Assembly: GCF_008710035.1 (NCBI RefSeq)
Contig: NZ_VYKI01000012.1
Location: 13,330 to 77,329 of the forward strand
Length of the DNA stretch: 64,000 bases
Direction: 5' to 3'
Origin: Stenotrophomonas cyclobalanopsidis
Lineage (GTDB): Bacteria > Pseudomonadota > Gammaproteobacteria > Xanthomonadales > Xanthomonadaceae
Positions 54,226 to 62,827 of this stretch are shown here, one piece after another (within the stretch, counting starts at the first letter, position 1; each line of letters begins with the position of its first letter). The notes under the pieces were generated by a model, which was given only the letters and a program-made list of their open reading frames with translations, was not told the origin of the DNA and did no database searches. The position numbers were made by a program, and so were the translations under genes.

Positions 54226-55866
54226 ATGAACGGACCGAGCTTCAGCAGCACCGCGCCCTTTGAAACCCACGTGGTGCTGAACCAGCCGCCGCCGTTTGCG
54301 GGCCGCCAGCTGTGGACCGACGACGTGGCCCTGATGGAGGCCGTGCAGCGCGAAGGCGCGGCCGCATTCGCGCCGCGGCTGGCGATATACGGGGGTCTGG
54401 CCGGCAACCAGCTTTACCAGTTGGGCTTCGATGCCAACCGCGACCGGCCACGGCTGCGCACGCACGATGCGCAGGGCCACCGCATCGATACCGTGGACTT
54501 CCACCCGGCGTACCACCAGTTGATGCACGCGGCCAAACAGCATGGCGTGTCCGGGCTGTCGTGGCATGAGCCACAGCCCGGCGTGCACGTCGCGCGGGCG
54601 GCGTTGAGCTACCTGCACCACCAGGCGGAAGCCGGCACCAGCTGCCCGCTGACCATGACCCATGCCGCGGTGGCGGTGCTGCAGGCGCAGCCGCACCTGG
54701 CCGAGTGGGCGCGCAAGGCGGCCTCGCCCGTGTACGACGCGCGCGACGTGCCGGTGGGCGACAAGGCCGGCCTCACCCTGGGCATGGGCATGACCGAAAA
54801 GCAGGGCGGGTCGGACGTGCGCGCCAACAGCACGCGGGCCGAGCCCATCGATGGCGAACGCTACCGCCTGGTCGGACACAAGTGGTTCTTCTCGGCACCG
54901 ATGTCCGATGGTTTCCTGGTGCTGGCGCAGGCACCGGGTGGGCTGACCTGCCTGCTGATGCCGCGGCGGCTGGCCGATGGCGATCGCAATGCCTTCCACC
55001 TCATGCGCCTGAAGGACAAGCTGGGTGACTGGTCCAACGCGTCCAGCGAAGTGGAGTTCTGCGGCGCGCAGGCGTGGCGCGTGGGCGAGGAGGGCAGGGG
55101 CGTGGCCACCATCATCGGCATGGTGATGATGACGCGCCTGGACTGCATGCTCGGTGCGGCCGCGGAAATGCGCATGGCCCTGGCGCAGGCCCTGCACCAC
55201 GCGCGCCACCGCCGCACATTCGGCAAGCCGCTGGTGGAACACGCGCTGATGGCCAACGTGCTGGCAGACCTGGCGCTGGAATCGGAAGCGGCGACGGTGC
55301 TGGCCATGCGCATCGCGCGCGCGGTCGACTGCGCAGGCAGCGATCCGCAGGAGGCCGCGCTGGCGCGGCTGGGTACGGCGCTGGGCAAGTACTGGGTGTG
55401 CAAGCGCGCGGCCGCGTTCGTCAACGAGGCGCAGGAATGCCTGGGCGGTGCCGGTTACGTGGAAGAGTCGATGCTGCCGCGGCTATACCGGCAGGCGCCG
55501 TTGAATTCGATCTGGGAAGGCAGCGGCAACGTGCAGTGCCTGGACGTGCTGCGCGCGCTGGGGCGCGAGCCCGAGGCGATGCAGGCGCTGCGTGCGGAGC
55601 TGGAAGCAGTGGCCGATCGCGACGCCGGTTACGCGGCGGCACTGCAGCGCTGGGCGTCGGCACCGGCGCCGGATGAATCGCAGGCGCGCTCGTTCTGCGA
55701 GCGTACGGTGCTGCTGCTGCAGGCGTCGCTGCTGTTGCGGGCGCGCAGCCCGATGGCCGGGGTGTTCGTGCGCAGCCGGCTGCAGGGCGAGCATGGGTTG
55801 GTGTTCGGGACGCTGCCGGCGGGGGTGGATCTGGGGGCGATGATGGCGCGGGCGCTGCCGCAGTAG
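54226..55866 (+). CDS. AidB-like acyl-CoA dehydrogenase
   Basis: Protein of 546 residues. The AidB-type N-terminal extension (NQPPPFAGRQLWTDDVALMEAVQ) precedes the dehydrogenase fold: GLTLGMGMTEKQGGSDVRAN (FAD/substrate loop), GHKWFFSAPMSDGFLVLAQ, HARHRRTFGKPLVEHALM and ECLGGAGYVEESMLPRLYR with SIWEGSGNVQCLDVLR. The conserved Glu region is present. E. coli AidB is induced by DNA alkylation and binds DNA; here the gene is divergent from a DNA repair operon, which supports a damage-response role. Start MNGPSFSST at 54226; an ATG at 54217 is possible. Confidence 0.9.
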   Translation: MNGPSFSSTAPFETHVVLNQPPPFAGRQLWTDDVALMEAVQREGAAAFAPRLAIYGGLAGNQLYQLGFDANRDRPRLRTHDAQGHRIDTVDFHPAYHQLMHAAKQHGVSGLSWHEPQPGVHVARAALSYLHHQAEAGTSCPLTMTHAAVAVLQAQPHLAEWARKAASPVYDARDVPVGDKAGLTLGMGMTEKQGGSDVRANSTRAEPIDGERYRLVGHKWFFSAPMSDGFLVLAQAPGGLTCLLMPRRLADGDRNAFHLMRLKDKLGDWSNASSEVEFCGAQAWRVGEEGRGVATIIGMVMMTRLDCMLGAAAEMRMALAQALHHARHRRTFGKPLVEHALMANVLADLALESEAATVLAMRIARAVDCAGSDPQEAALARLGTALGKYWVCKRAAAFVNEAQECLGGAGYVEESMLPRLYRQAPLNSIWEGSGNVQCLDVLRALGREPEAMQALRAELEAVADRDAGYAAALQRWASAPAPDESQARSFCERTVLLLQASLLLRARSPMAGVFVRSRLQGEHGLVFGTLPAGVDLGAMMARALPQ

Positions 55867-55926
55867 GCGGCCAACGGCGAAGCCCCTCGTGGTGGTCGTG
55901 CGGCATCTGCATCGTTGGCGGGCCTC

Positions 55927-56018
55927 GCGGGTGGGTTGCGCAGGGGACGCCGTGAATACGTCCTTGTAGGCTCGAGCGCGCCATCCATGGCGCTTACGCC
56001 CCTGCGCAACCCACCCGC
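55927..56018. repeat. Long palindrome, copy E
   Basis: Arms at 55927-55946 (GCGGGTGGGTTGCGCAGGGG) and 55999-56018 are perfect 20-base reverse complements. Core GACGCCGTGAATACGTCC, inner stem GCGCCATCCATGGCGC. It shares the arm class of copy B but the inner stem class of copy A. Confidence 0.88.
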
Positions 56019-56077
56019 GCGGCCCCGGACGGTTTCCGGGCGCGTCCACCACGGAATCAACGGAAGGCCAGAAGCAG

Positions 56078-56104
56078 AAAAGCCGCGGCCATGCCGCGGC
56101 TTTT
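56078..56104. terminator. Bidirectional terminator between acyl-CoA dehydrogenase and lipoprotein genes
   Basis: AAAAGCCGCGGC / GCCGCGGCTTTT with a three-base loop, flanked by A and T runs so that it can work on both strands. Confidence 0.85.
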
Positions 56105-56156
56105 CATGTAGAGCCGAGCCGATGCTCGGCTGGCGGTAACGCCCGGTAGCGGCGGG

Positions 56157-56567
56157 TCAGTGCTTGGCTTCTTCCTTGGCGGCATTGGCCTTGGCGTCGG
56201 CGGCGACGTCGCGGGCCTTGTCGGCGACCTTCTGCGCCGCGGTCGCGGTGGCGTCGCTGGCGTGGGCGGCGGCATCGGTGGCGGCGGCCTTGGCCTGGTC
56301 GGCGGCATTGGCGGTCGCGTCGGCGGCATTGTCCAGCGCCCGCTGGGTGTCGGCGGCGGCGTGCTCGGACGCTTCGGCAGTCTTGTCGGCAGCCTCGCGG
56401 GTGGCGGCGGCGGCCTTGTCCACGGCTTCGCGGGCGGCGGCGCCAGCGCTGTCGGCGGCCCGTGCAGCGTCCTGCTTGGCCTGTTCGGCCTCCGGGCCCT
56501 TGCAGGCGGCCAGGGCCAGCAGCAGGGAGGCGGCCAGCAGGGTGGTGGTCAGCGGACGGGTCTTCAT
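56157..56567 (-). CDS. Alanine-rich coiled-coil lipoprotein (first of two)
   Basis: Lipoprotein of 136 residues. Signal MKTRPLTTTLLAASLLLALAAC has lipobox LAAC. The mature part is one long heptad-like series of Ala/Lys/Glu/Asp (AKQDAARAADSAGAAAREAV, DKAAAATREAADKTAE, ADQAKAAATDAAAHASDATA), predicted as a continuous amphipathic helix resembling LEA or apolipoprotein-like repeats. Function unknown; roles in envelope protection or peptidoglycan/outer-membrane tethering are possible. A paralogue lies 150 bases upstream on the same strand. Confidence 0.85.
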   Translation of the reverse strand: MKTRPLTTTLLAASLLLALAACKGPEAEQAKQDAARAADSAGAAAREAVDKAAAATREAADKTAEASEHAAADTQRALDNAADATANAADQAKAAATDAAAHASDATATAAQKVADKARDVAADAKANAAKEEAKH

Positions 56568-56660
56568 GGCGGTCTCCAGTGCTGCAATGGATGGGGACGC
56601 CAGCCTATTCATGCCGTCGTGAAGGCCCGGTGGTGGTGCGGCGGCGCCCTCCAGGCAAAG

Positions 56661-56692
56661 AAAAAGCCGCTGGCGAACCAGCGGCTTTTCCA
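56661..56692 (-). terminator. Terminator of the second alanine-rich lipoprotein gene
   Basis: On the minus strand AAAAGCCGCTGG-TTCG-CCAGCGGCTTTTTC, a stem with a U-rich end, 24 bases after the stop at 56716. It separates the two lipoprotein genes into independent transcripts. Confidence 0.85.
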
Positions 56693-56715
56693 GAACAGCG
56701 TGAAGAAAGAAGTTA

Positions 56716-57057
56716 TTACTTCTTGGCTTCTTCAGCAGCGTCCTTGGCCTGCTCGGCGGTGCCTTCGGCAGCCTTGGCAGCGTCCTTGGCCTGCTCAGCA
56801 GCAGCGTCGGTAGCAGCAGCGCCGGTCTGGGCAGCAGCGTCGGTCGCAGCGTCGGCAGCGGTGGCGGCGGTGTCAGCAGCCTGCTGGGCAGCGTCGGCGG
56901 TCTGGGTGCCAGCAGCAGCGGCCTGGTCGGCAGCAGCCTGGGCTTCGGTGGCGGCTTCATTGGCCGATGCAGCGGCGTCCTGGGCAGCTTCCTGCTTCGA
57001 GCAGGCGGCCAGGGCCAGGGCCAGGGACATAGCGACCAGCAGCTTGTTGATGCTCAT
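56716..57057 (-). CDS. Alanine-rich coiled-coil lipoprotein (second of two)
   Basis: Lipoprotein of 113 residues. Signal MSINKLLVAMSLALALAAC with lipobox LAAC precedes a mature chain of repeated AA(D/E)xA units (ANEAATEAQAAADQAAAAG, AADTAATAADAATDAAAQTG, EQAKDAAKAAEGTAEQAKDA). Composition and architecture match the neighbouring lipoprotein at 56157-56567, so the two probably arose by duplication. It has its own promoter-like TTGACA and terminator. No function can be assigned; abundant expression is plausible given the strong signals. Confidence 0.83.
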   Translation of the reverse strand: MSINKLLVAMSLALALAACSKQEAAQDAAASANEAATEAQAAADQAAAAGTQTADAAQQAADTAATAADAATDAAAQTGAAATDAAAEQAKDAAKAAEGTAEQAKDAAEEAKK

Positions 57058-57108
57058 TGTGTGAATCCTCGTCGTTGAATTAGGCAACGCGCAACTGCGC
57101 GCCGACAA

Positions 57109-57137
57109 CATGATGACAAGCCACGTTTGGCTGTCAA
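57109..57137 (-). promoter_or_regulatory. Putative promoter of the second lipoprotein gene
   Basis: On the minus strand a perfect TTGACA (57132-57137) with a 17-base spacer before ATCATG (57109-57114), about 50 bases upstream of the start codon. The -35 is consensus, the -10 weak. Confidence 0.5.
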
Positions 57138-57179
57138 GCGATCCCGCATTCATTTTTGCGAAATCAGCGTTAATCCCTT

Positions 57180-58355
57180 TTAGATCAATTCGATGGCGAT
57201 GGCCGTTGCTTCGCCGCCTCCGATGCAGAGCGTAGCAATGCCGCGCTTGCCGCCATGCGTGCGCAAGGCGTTGACCAGAGTCACGACCAGACGCGCGCCG
57301 GACGCGCCGATCGGATGGCCCAGTGCGCAGGCACCACCATTCACGTTGATCTTCGCATGCGGGATGCCCAGCTCACGCATCGGCGCCATGGCGACGACGG
57401 CGAAGGCTTCGTTGATCTCGAACAGGTCCACCTGGTCCAGGGTCCAGCCGGTTTTCTGCAGCAGGCTGTGGATCGCGCCGATCGGGGCGGTGGTGAACCA
57501 TTCCGGTTCCTGCGAATGGGTGGCATGGCCGACGATGCGCGCCAGCGGGGTGATGCCGCGCGCAGCGGCGTCTTCCTCGGTCAGCAGGACCACCGCGGCG
57601 GCGCCGTCGGAAATGCTGGACGAGCTGGCGGCGGTGACGCTGCCATCCTTCTTGAATGCGGGGCGCAGGGTGGGGATCTTGGCGATGTCCGAACGGCCCG
57701 GCTGCTCGTCGATGGCGAACTCGACCTCACCCTTGCGGGTGGCGACCTTCACCGCGGCGATCTCGTCGGCGAATGCGCCATTGGCCTGCGCGGCCTGGGC
57801 ACGGCGCACCGATTCGATGGCGTAGGCGTCCTGCTCCTCGCGGGTGAACTGGTACTTGTCCACCGCGCATTCGGCGAACTCGCCCATGGCCTTGCCGTCG
57901 TAGGCGTTGACCAGGCCATCGTGGGCCATGTGGTCCACCGCCAGGAAGTTGCCGAAGCGGTTGCCGGTGCGCGAATTGGGCAGCATGTGCGGGGCGTTGG
58001 ACATCGATTCCATGCCGCCGGCGACCACGACCGTGGCCGAACCGGCCTTGATCAGGTCATGGCCGAGCATGATGGTCTTCATGCCCGAGCCGCACACCTT
58101 GTTCAGCGTGGTGGCACCGGCCGACAGCGGGATGCCCGCGGCGATGGCGGCCTGGCGGGCCGGCGCCTGGCCGAGGTTGGCCGGCAGCACGCAGCCCATC
58201 AGGACCTCGGAGACGTCGCTGGCCGGAACCCCGGACTGTTCAAGGGCAGCGGCGATGGCGGCCGCGCCGAGGGTCGGGGTGGGCACGCCGTTGAACTGGC
58301 CGAGGAAGGAGCCGATGGCGGTGCGCTTGGCGGCGGCGATGACGATGTTGGACAT
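57180..58355 (-). CDS. Acetyl-CoA C-acetyltransferase (thiolase)
   Basis: Thiolase of 391 residues, usual length. The acyl-accepting Cys88 is in LNKVCGSGMK; the C-terminal active site is NVNGGACALGHPIGASGAR (His) and LCIGGGEATA (Cys). Biosynthetic/degradative acetoacetyl-CoA thiolases (AtoB/PhaA type) share these features. Start MSNIVIAAAKRTAIGSF at 58355. It is not adjacent to other beta-oxidation genes. It may pair functionally with the hydratase/dehydrogenase at 27762-29825. Confidence 0.93.
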   Translation of the reverse strand: MSNIVIAAAKRTAIGSFLGQFNGVPTPTLGAAAIAAALEQSGVPASDVSEVLMGCVLPANLGQAPARQAAIAAGIPLSAGATTLNKVCGSGMKTIMLGHDLIKAGSATVVVAGGMESMSNAPHMLPNSRTGNRFGNFLAVDHMAHDGLVNAYDGKAMGEFAECAVDKYQFTREEQDAYAIESVRRAQAAQANGAFADEIAAVKVATRKGEVEFAIDEQPGRSDIAKIPTLRPAFKKDGSVTAASSSSISDGAAAVVLLTEEDAAARGITPLARIVGHATHSQEPEWFTTAPIGAIHSLLQKTGWTLDQVDLFEINEAFAVVAMAPMRELGIPHAKINVNGGACALGHPIGASGARLVVTLVNALRTHGGKRGIATLCIGGGEATAIAIELI

Positions 58356-58537
58356 GGCAATCTCGTTGATGCGTGAGCAATGTTCGGAAAGGAGACGGCG
58401 GCTGTTGGATGCAGCGCTGTTTCCCGGCAGACTGCGTGGGGGTCGGCCCAAGTATAGAGGGTCGGCGATGGCTGCCGCCGGGCAGCCCTTGATGCCTGCA
58501 GGGAGCTTGGCAGGCCAACGTTCATGGGAAGGAATCG

Positions 58538-61390
58538 ATGGAACGCAAGACGATGGCACCGTCGGTCCTGGGATCGGCACTGGTGGTTGCATTGACGGCA
58601 TGTGGCGGCGGAGGCGGCGGCAGCAACGTGCGCATCGATCCCCCACCGACCACCCCGCCCACCCCGCCGCCTACCACGCCTCCGCCGACCACCCCGACCC
58701 AGCCGGCCGAACCGGCGATCAACGCCCACCTGTCCATCACCAAGGCCGACGCAGCGCGCAGCGCGGGGCTGGATGGCAGCGGCGTGCGCATCGGCATCGT
58801 CGATTCGGGCGTGCAGCGCAACCATCCCACCCTGACCGGGCGGGTGCTGGCCAACTACAGCTACGTGGATCCGCGCAGCAACAACCTCAACAACGATGAC
58901 GTGGTCGGTCACGGTACGGCGGTGGCCGAACTGGCGGCCGGCAAGGCCTTCGGGTCGTGGCCGGGAGGCATCGCACCGAACGCGCAGATCGTCTCCGCGC
59001 GGATCATTTCCGACACGCGCCCCACCGACGACGGGTCGGGCAACGGCAACCAGGTCGATGGTGCGCTTGGTCTGGCGGGGGTCCACCAGGACCTGATCAA
59101 CCAGGGCGTGAAGATCATGAACAACTCATGGGGCGGGCTGTACTGGACCAACGCCGCGGCCACCGCCCCGATCGCGGCCGAGTACCGTCCCTTCATCATC
59201 GGCAACAACGGCCTGGTGGTGTTCGCCACCGGCAATGAATCCAAGGCCAACCCGTCGGACATGGCGGCGCTGCCCAGCCAGGCCGGCCCGAACAATTCGC
59301 GCCCGGCCGCCGACCTGGAGCGTGGCTGGCTGGCGGTCACCGCGGTCGATTCCACCGACCCCAGCAAGCTGGCCGGCTATGCCAATGCCTGCGGCGTGGC
59401 GGCCAGCTACTGCCTCGCGGCGCCCGGTGCGGCGATCTTCGTCAATCCGAATTACCCGACCGGCTCCACCCTGCTGTGGAACTACGGCACCTCGTTCGCC
59501 GCGCCGCTGGTGTCCGGTGCGGCGGCCGTGGTCTGGCAGAAGTATCCGTACTTCAGCAACGACCTGGTGCGGCAGACCCTGCTCGGCACCGCCACCGACC
59601 TCGGCGCGCCCGGCGTGGACAGCACCTTCGGCTACGGCCTGCTGAACATCGCCAAGGCCATCAACGGGCCGGCGAAGTTCGACTGGGGCAATGCCGTGGT
59701 CAATGTCTCGCAGACCGGCCTGGATTCGGTCTGGAGCAACGACATCAGCGGCAGCGGTGGCCTGGTCAAGCAGGGCGTCGGCGCGCTGGGGCTGTCGGGC
59801 ACCAACACCTACACCGGCGAAACCCGCATCGAGCAGGGCACGCTGGCGCTGCGCGATGGCGCGTCGATCACCTCCAGCGTGGTGGTGGTGCCGCAGGCCG
59901 GCGTGCCTGAGGGCGCCGCGCTGCAGTTCATGACCGGCACCAGCCGGATCCGCGGCAATGTTGACAACGGCGCCACCGTCATCCTGCGCAATGCCAACAC
60001 CAGCGCCACCATCGAGGGCAACTACCTGCATCGTGCCGGCGCGCGGCTGAGCATTGCGCTGGGTTCCAACCCGCTGGAGATCACCGGCACGGCCACCTTG
60101 CAGGGCGGCGACGTGCACGTCGCCAGCATCGTCAGCGGCTACGTGGCTGCCGATGGCCGCACCCAGACCGTGCTGCATGCCGGCCAGGGCGTCACCGGCC
60201 GCTTCGACGCGGTCAGCAACAGCCTGCCACAGGGCACCCTGCTGCAGAGTTCGTTGACCTACGGCAGCGACAACGTGGTGCTGGTCACCGACCGCATCAA
60301 CGTCACCCAGGCCGCCAGTCTGGCGCGCGCCTCCAACGCCGCGCTGGCCTCGGCGCTGCGGGTGGAATCAGCGTTCGAGCGCCTCGATCTCGGCGCTGGC
60401 TCGGCCTCCTTCGCCGATGGCGCGGCCGCGTTGCAGCGGGTGGAAGGCAACCAGGCCCTGCAGGCCAGCCTCGACAGCCTGTCCGGCAAGGCGCATGCGC
60501 TGGCCGCTGCGGCCACCTTCGACAGCATCGACCTGGGCCGGCGTGCATTGTCGGCCCGCTTCGGCCAGGTCCAGGCCGCTCCGCGGCTGGGCGGCACCTG
60601 GCAGAACGCGCTGGGCGATGCCGGCCAGGGCAGCTTCTCGGCCAGCGGCACCGACACCCGGGGCTGGATGATGGGCCAGGACGTGGCGATGGGCGGCAAC
60701 GGCGTGCTCGGCTTTGCCTTCGGCGAACTGCGCAGCTACAGCAACAGCAGCTGGGGCGGCGACCGCGGGCGTGACAGGCAGTCGCAGGCGCAGCTGTACG
60801 CGGGCTGGAGCAGCGGTGGTGCCTACGCGCTGGGCCAGGTGGGTGCCGGCCAGTTCACCCGCCAGATCGATCGCCAGCTGCTGCTGGGAGCCGGCCAGTA
60901 CGGCGTCAATGCGCGATACGGCGGCAGCTTCAGCATGGCCAGCGTGGAGACCGGCTACCGCCTCGGGTCTGCGCATGCAGCGCTGACCCCCTATGTGGGC
61001 GCCGACTACGCGCGGGTCGGCAACGATCGCTTCAGCGAACAGGGCGGGCTGGGCTTCGGCCTGCGCACGCAGGGCGGTATCAGCAGCCGCAGCCAGGCGT
61101 TGGCCGGTGTGCGCGCCGAGCGCGAGTGGCGCGGCTGGTCGCTGCGCGGTTATGCCGAGTGGCAGCAGCTGCTGTCCAGCCAGGGCCTGGATGCGGACGC
61201 CAGCTTCGTCGGCGTCGACGCATGGGCACCGATGGCCGGCCTGCAGCCGACGCGTTCCGGTGGCCTGTTCGGCGTATCGGTGGAATCGTGGTTGAGCCGC
61301 AACACGCGGCTGGGCTTCGGCTACGACCAGCGCTTCGGTCCGCGTGGGGATCTGCGCCAGGTGGCGCTGCGTTACAGCGCCGCTTTCTGA
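58538..61390 (+). CDS. Subtilisin-like autotransporter serine protease with lipobox
   Basis: Surface protease of 950 residues. A signal with lipobox LTAC (Cys22) precedes a Gly run and a Pro/Thr-rich linker (~34-58). The S8 domain (~65-375) has the triad Asp89 (GIVDSGV), His125 (VVGHGTAVAEL) and Ser319 (NYGTSFAAPLVSG). A beta-helical passenger part with an autotransporter-associated repeat follows (GGLVKQGVGALGLSGTNTYT, ~405-430). The C-terminal ~260 residues form the beta-barrel, ending with aromatic LRYSAAF. The lipid anchor plus autotransporter plan resembles NalP and SphB1, which process other surface proteins. The start could be the ATG at 58553. Confidence 0.92.
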   Translation: MERKTMAPSVLGSALVVALTACGGGGGGSNVRIDPPPTTPPTPPPTTPPPTTPTQPAEPAINAHLSITKADAARSAGLDGSGVRIGIVDSGVQRNHPTLTGRVLANYSYVDPRSNNLNNDDVVGHGTAVAELAAGKAFGSWPGGIAPNAQIVSARIISDTRPTDDGSGNGNQVDGALGLAGVHQDLINQGVKIMNNSWGGLYWTNAAATAPIAAEYRPFIIGNNGLVVFATGNESKANPSDMAALPSQAGPNNSRPAADLERGWLAVTAVDSTDPSKLAGYANACGVAASYCLAAPGAAIFVNPNYPTGSTLLWNYGTSFAAPLVSGAAAVVWQKYPYFSNDLVRQTLLGTATDLGAPGVDSTFGYGLLNIAKAINGPAKFDWGNAVVNVSQTGLDSVWSNDISGSGGLVKQGVGALGLSGTNTYTGETRIEQGTLALRDGASITSSVVVVPQAGVPEGAALQFMTGTSRIRGNVDNGATVILRNANTSATIEGNYLHRAGARLSIALGSNPLEITGTATLQGGDVHVASIVSGYVAADGRTQTVLHAGQGVTGRFDAVSNSLPQGTLLQSSLTYGSDNVVLVTDRINVTQAASLARASNAALASALRVESAFERLDLGAGSASFADGAAALQRVEGNQALQASLDSLSGKAHALAAAATFDSIDLGRRALSARFGQVQAAPRLGGTWQNALGDAGQGSFSASGTDTRGWMMGQDVAMGGNGVLGFAFGELRSYSNSSWGGDRGRDRQSQAQLYAGWSSGGAYALGQVGAGQFTRQIDRQLLLGAGQYGVNARYGGSFSMASVETGYRLGSAHAALTPYVGADYARVGNDRFSEQGGLGFGLRTQGGISSRSQALAGVRAEREWRGWSLRGYAEWQQLLSSQGLDADASFVGVDAWAPMAGLQPTRSGGLFGVSVESWLSRNTRLGFGYDQRFGPRGDLRQVALRYSAAF

Positions 61391-61403
61391 TCGGGGTTAC
61401 CCG

Positions 61404-61427
61404 GTAGTGCCGGCCGCTGGCCGGCAT
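61404..61427. repeat. SMAG-type palindrome after the autotransporter gene
   Basis: GTAGTGCCGGCCGCTGGCCG, then GCATTCC: GTAG-ended palindrome 13 bases beyond the autotransporter stop, between convergent genes. Confidence 0.7.
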
Positions 61428-61455
61428 TCCCCTTGTCCCGCGGTCGGGGGGCGGA

Positions 61456-62553
61456 TCAACCGCCGCGCAGGTTGCCCAGGCGCGGGGTGCTGCGGCCCAG
61501 CGGCATCTTCAGCTTGCCGATGGACAGGATGCGCGCTTCGGCGATGCGGTCGGCCGCACGCTGCGGCGCGATGTTCTCTCGCTGGGACAGCTCGAAGATG
61601 CGCGTGAGGTTGTGGTAGATGCTGCGGATCAGGCGCATCGCGCGTTCGCGGTTGTAGCCGTCGATCTCCAGCGACACGTTCATCACGCCACCGGCGTTGA
61701 CCGCATAGTCGGGCGCGTAGAGGATGCCGCGCGCATGCAGTTCATCGCCGATCTCCAGGCTGGACAGCTGGTTGTTGGCGGTGCCGCAGATGATCTTGGC
61801 CTTGATGCGCGGCAGGGTGTCGGCATTGATCGCGCTTTCCAGCGCGCACGGTGCGAACACGTCGGCGTTGACCTCGTGGATCTCGTCCGGCTTGACCGCC
61901 TCGGCACCGAAATCGCTGACCGCACGATCGACCAGGCTGCTGTCCAGGTCGGTCACGTACAGCTTGGCGCCGCGGTCGCGCAGCAGCTTCACCAGTTCCA
62001 TGCCGATATGGCCCAGGCCCTGCACGGCGATGCTGGTCTTGCCCACTTCCTCGTGGCCGAACTTGAAGCGCAGCGACGCCATCAGCGCCTGCAGCGCGCC
62101 ATAGGCGGTGAACGGGGCCGGGTCGCCGGAGCCGCCGTGGACCTGGTGCACGCCGGTCACGAACTGGCTTTCCAGGTAGATGTTCTCCATGTCGTTGACG
62201 TCGGTGCCGACGTCCTCGGCGGTGATGTAGCGGCCGCCCAGCGAGTCGACGTAGCGGCCGAAGGCGCGGAACAGCACTTCGGTCTTGTCCACCTTCGGGT
62301 CACCGATGATGACCGCCTTGCCGCCACCGACATTGAGCCCGGCCAGTGCATTCTTGTAGGTCATCGTCCGGCTCAGCCGCAGCACATCGGCCAGCGCCTC
62401 GTCGGTGCTGGCGTAGGGGCGCATGCGCACGCCGCCCAGGGCCGGGCCCAGGGTGGTGTTGTGGATGGCGATGATCGCCTGCAGGCCGGCATTCTGGTTG
62501 TGGCAGAACACAACCTGTTCGTGGCCGGTGGTGGCGAGGGTTTCGAATAGCAT
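61456..62553 (-). CDS. Leucine dehydrogenase (Glu/Leu/Phe/Val dehydrogenase family)
   Basis: Protein of 365 residues. N-terminal catalytic domain: LGPALGGVRMRPY, the catalytic-lysine motif MTYKNALAGLNVGGGKAVIIGDP; C-terminal NAD domain: VQGLGHIGMELVKLLRDRGAK with VTDLD. It interconverts branched-chain amino acids and their 2-oxo acids with NAD, cytosolic. In Xanthomonadaceae this leads into branched fatty-acid precursor supply. It is monocistronic; the 274-base gap upstream to the HDOD gene contains no gene. Confidence 0.92.
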   Translation of the reverse strand: MLFETLATTGHEQVVFCHNQNAGLQAIIAIHNTTLGPALGGVRMRPYASTDEALADVLRLSRTMTYKNALAGLNVGGGKAVIIGDPKVDKTEVLFRAFGRYVDSLGGRYITAEDVGTDVNDMENIYLESQFVTGVHQVHGGSGDPAPFTAYGALQALMASLRFKFGHEEVGKTSIAVQGLGHIGMELVKLLRDRGAKLYVTDLDSSLVDRAVSDFGAEAVKPDEIHEVNADVFAPCALESAINADTLPRIKAKIICGTANNQLSSLEIGDELHARGILYAPDYAVNAGGVMNVSLEIDGYNRERAMRLIRSIYHNLTRIFELSQRENIAPQRAADRIAEARILSIGKLKMPLGRSTPRLGNLRGG

Positions 62554-62827
62554 GGCGTCTCCGATGGCGCGATCAGCAGCGAACTGCAGCGAACTGCCAA
62601 TGAACGGTAGGGTCCCAAAACAAAAAAAGCGACGTCGTCATGGCTGGGGGACGGGTCGCGAGGCGCCATTCTAGTCCATTCCCCCGGCATCTGCCGTGCA
62701 GATCCGAGCGGTCCGGGTTAAAGAAGATGAAAGTGCGGCCGATGCAGCGTCGACGGCAGGTGGCCGATGTGAAGAACGCGCAGGGGCAGTCAGTGGCAGA
62801 AGCAGTGCAACGACAGGGCCGATCCGG

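Larger units (their letters stand above)
55867..56156. other. Repeat-filled gap: long palindrome copy E, terminator and SMAG
   Basis: After the acyl-CoA dehydrogenase come GCGAAGCCCCTCGTGG (matching part of the 27.2 kb direct repeat), long palindrome copy E (55927-56018), GACGGTTTCCGGGCGCGTCC, which corresponds to the sequence following copy B, a terminator hairpin (56078-56104) and a GTAG palindrome (56108-56131). No gene is seen. Confidence 0.75.

Noticed and set aside
56160-56813. Plus-strand glycine-rich frame opposite the lipoprotein genes
   Set aside because: It is the reverse reading of alanine-rich codons (GCC/GGC symmetry) and has no start signal.
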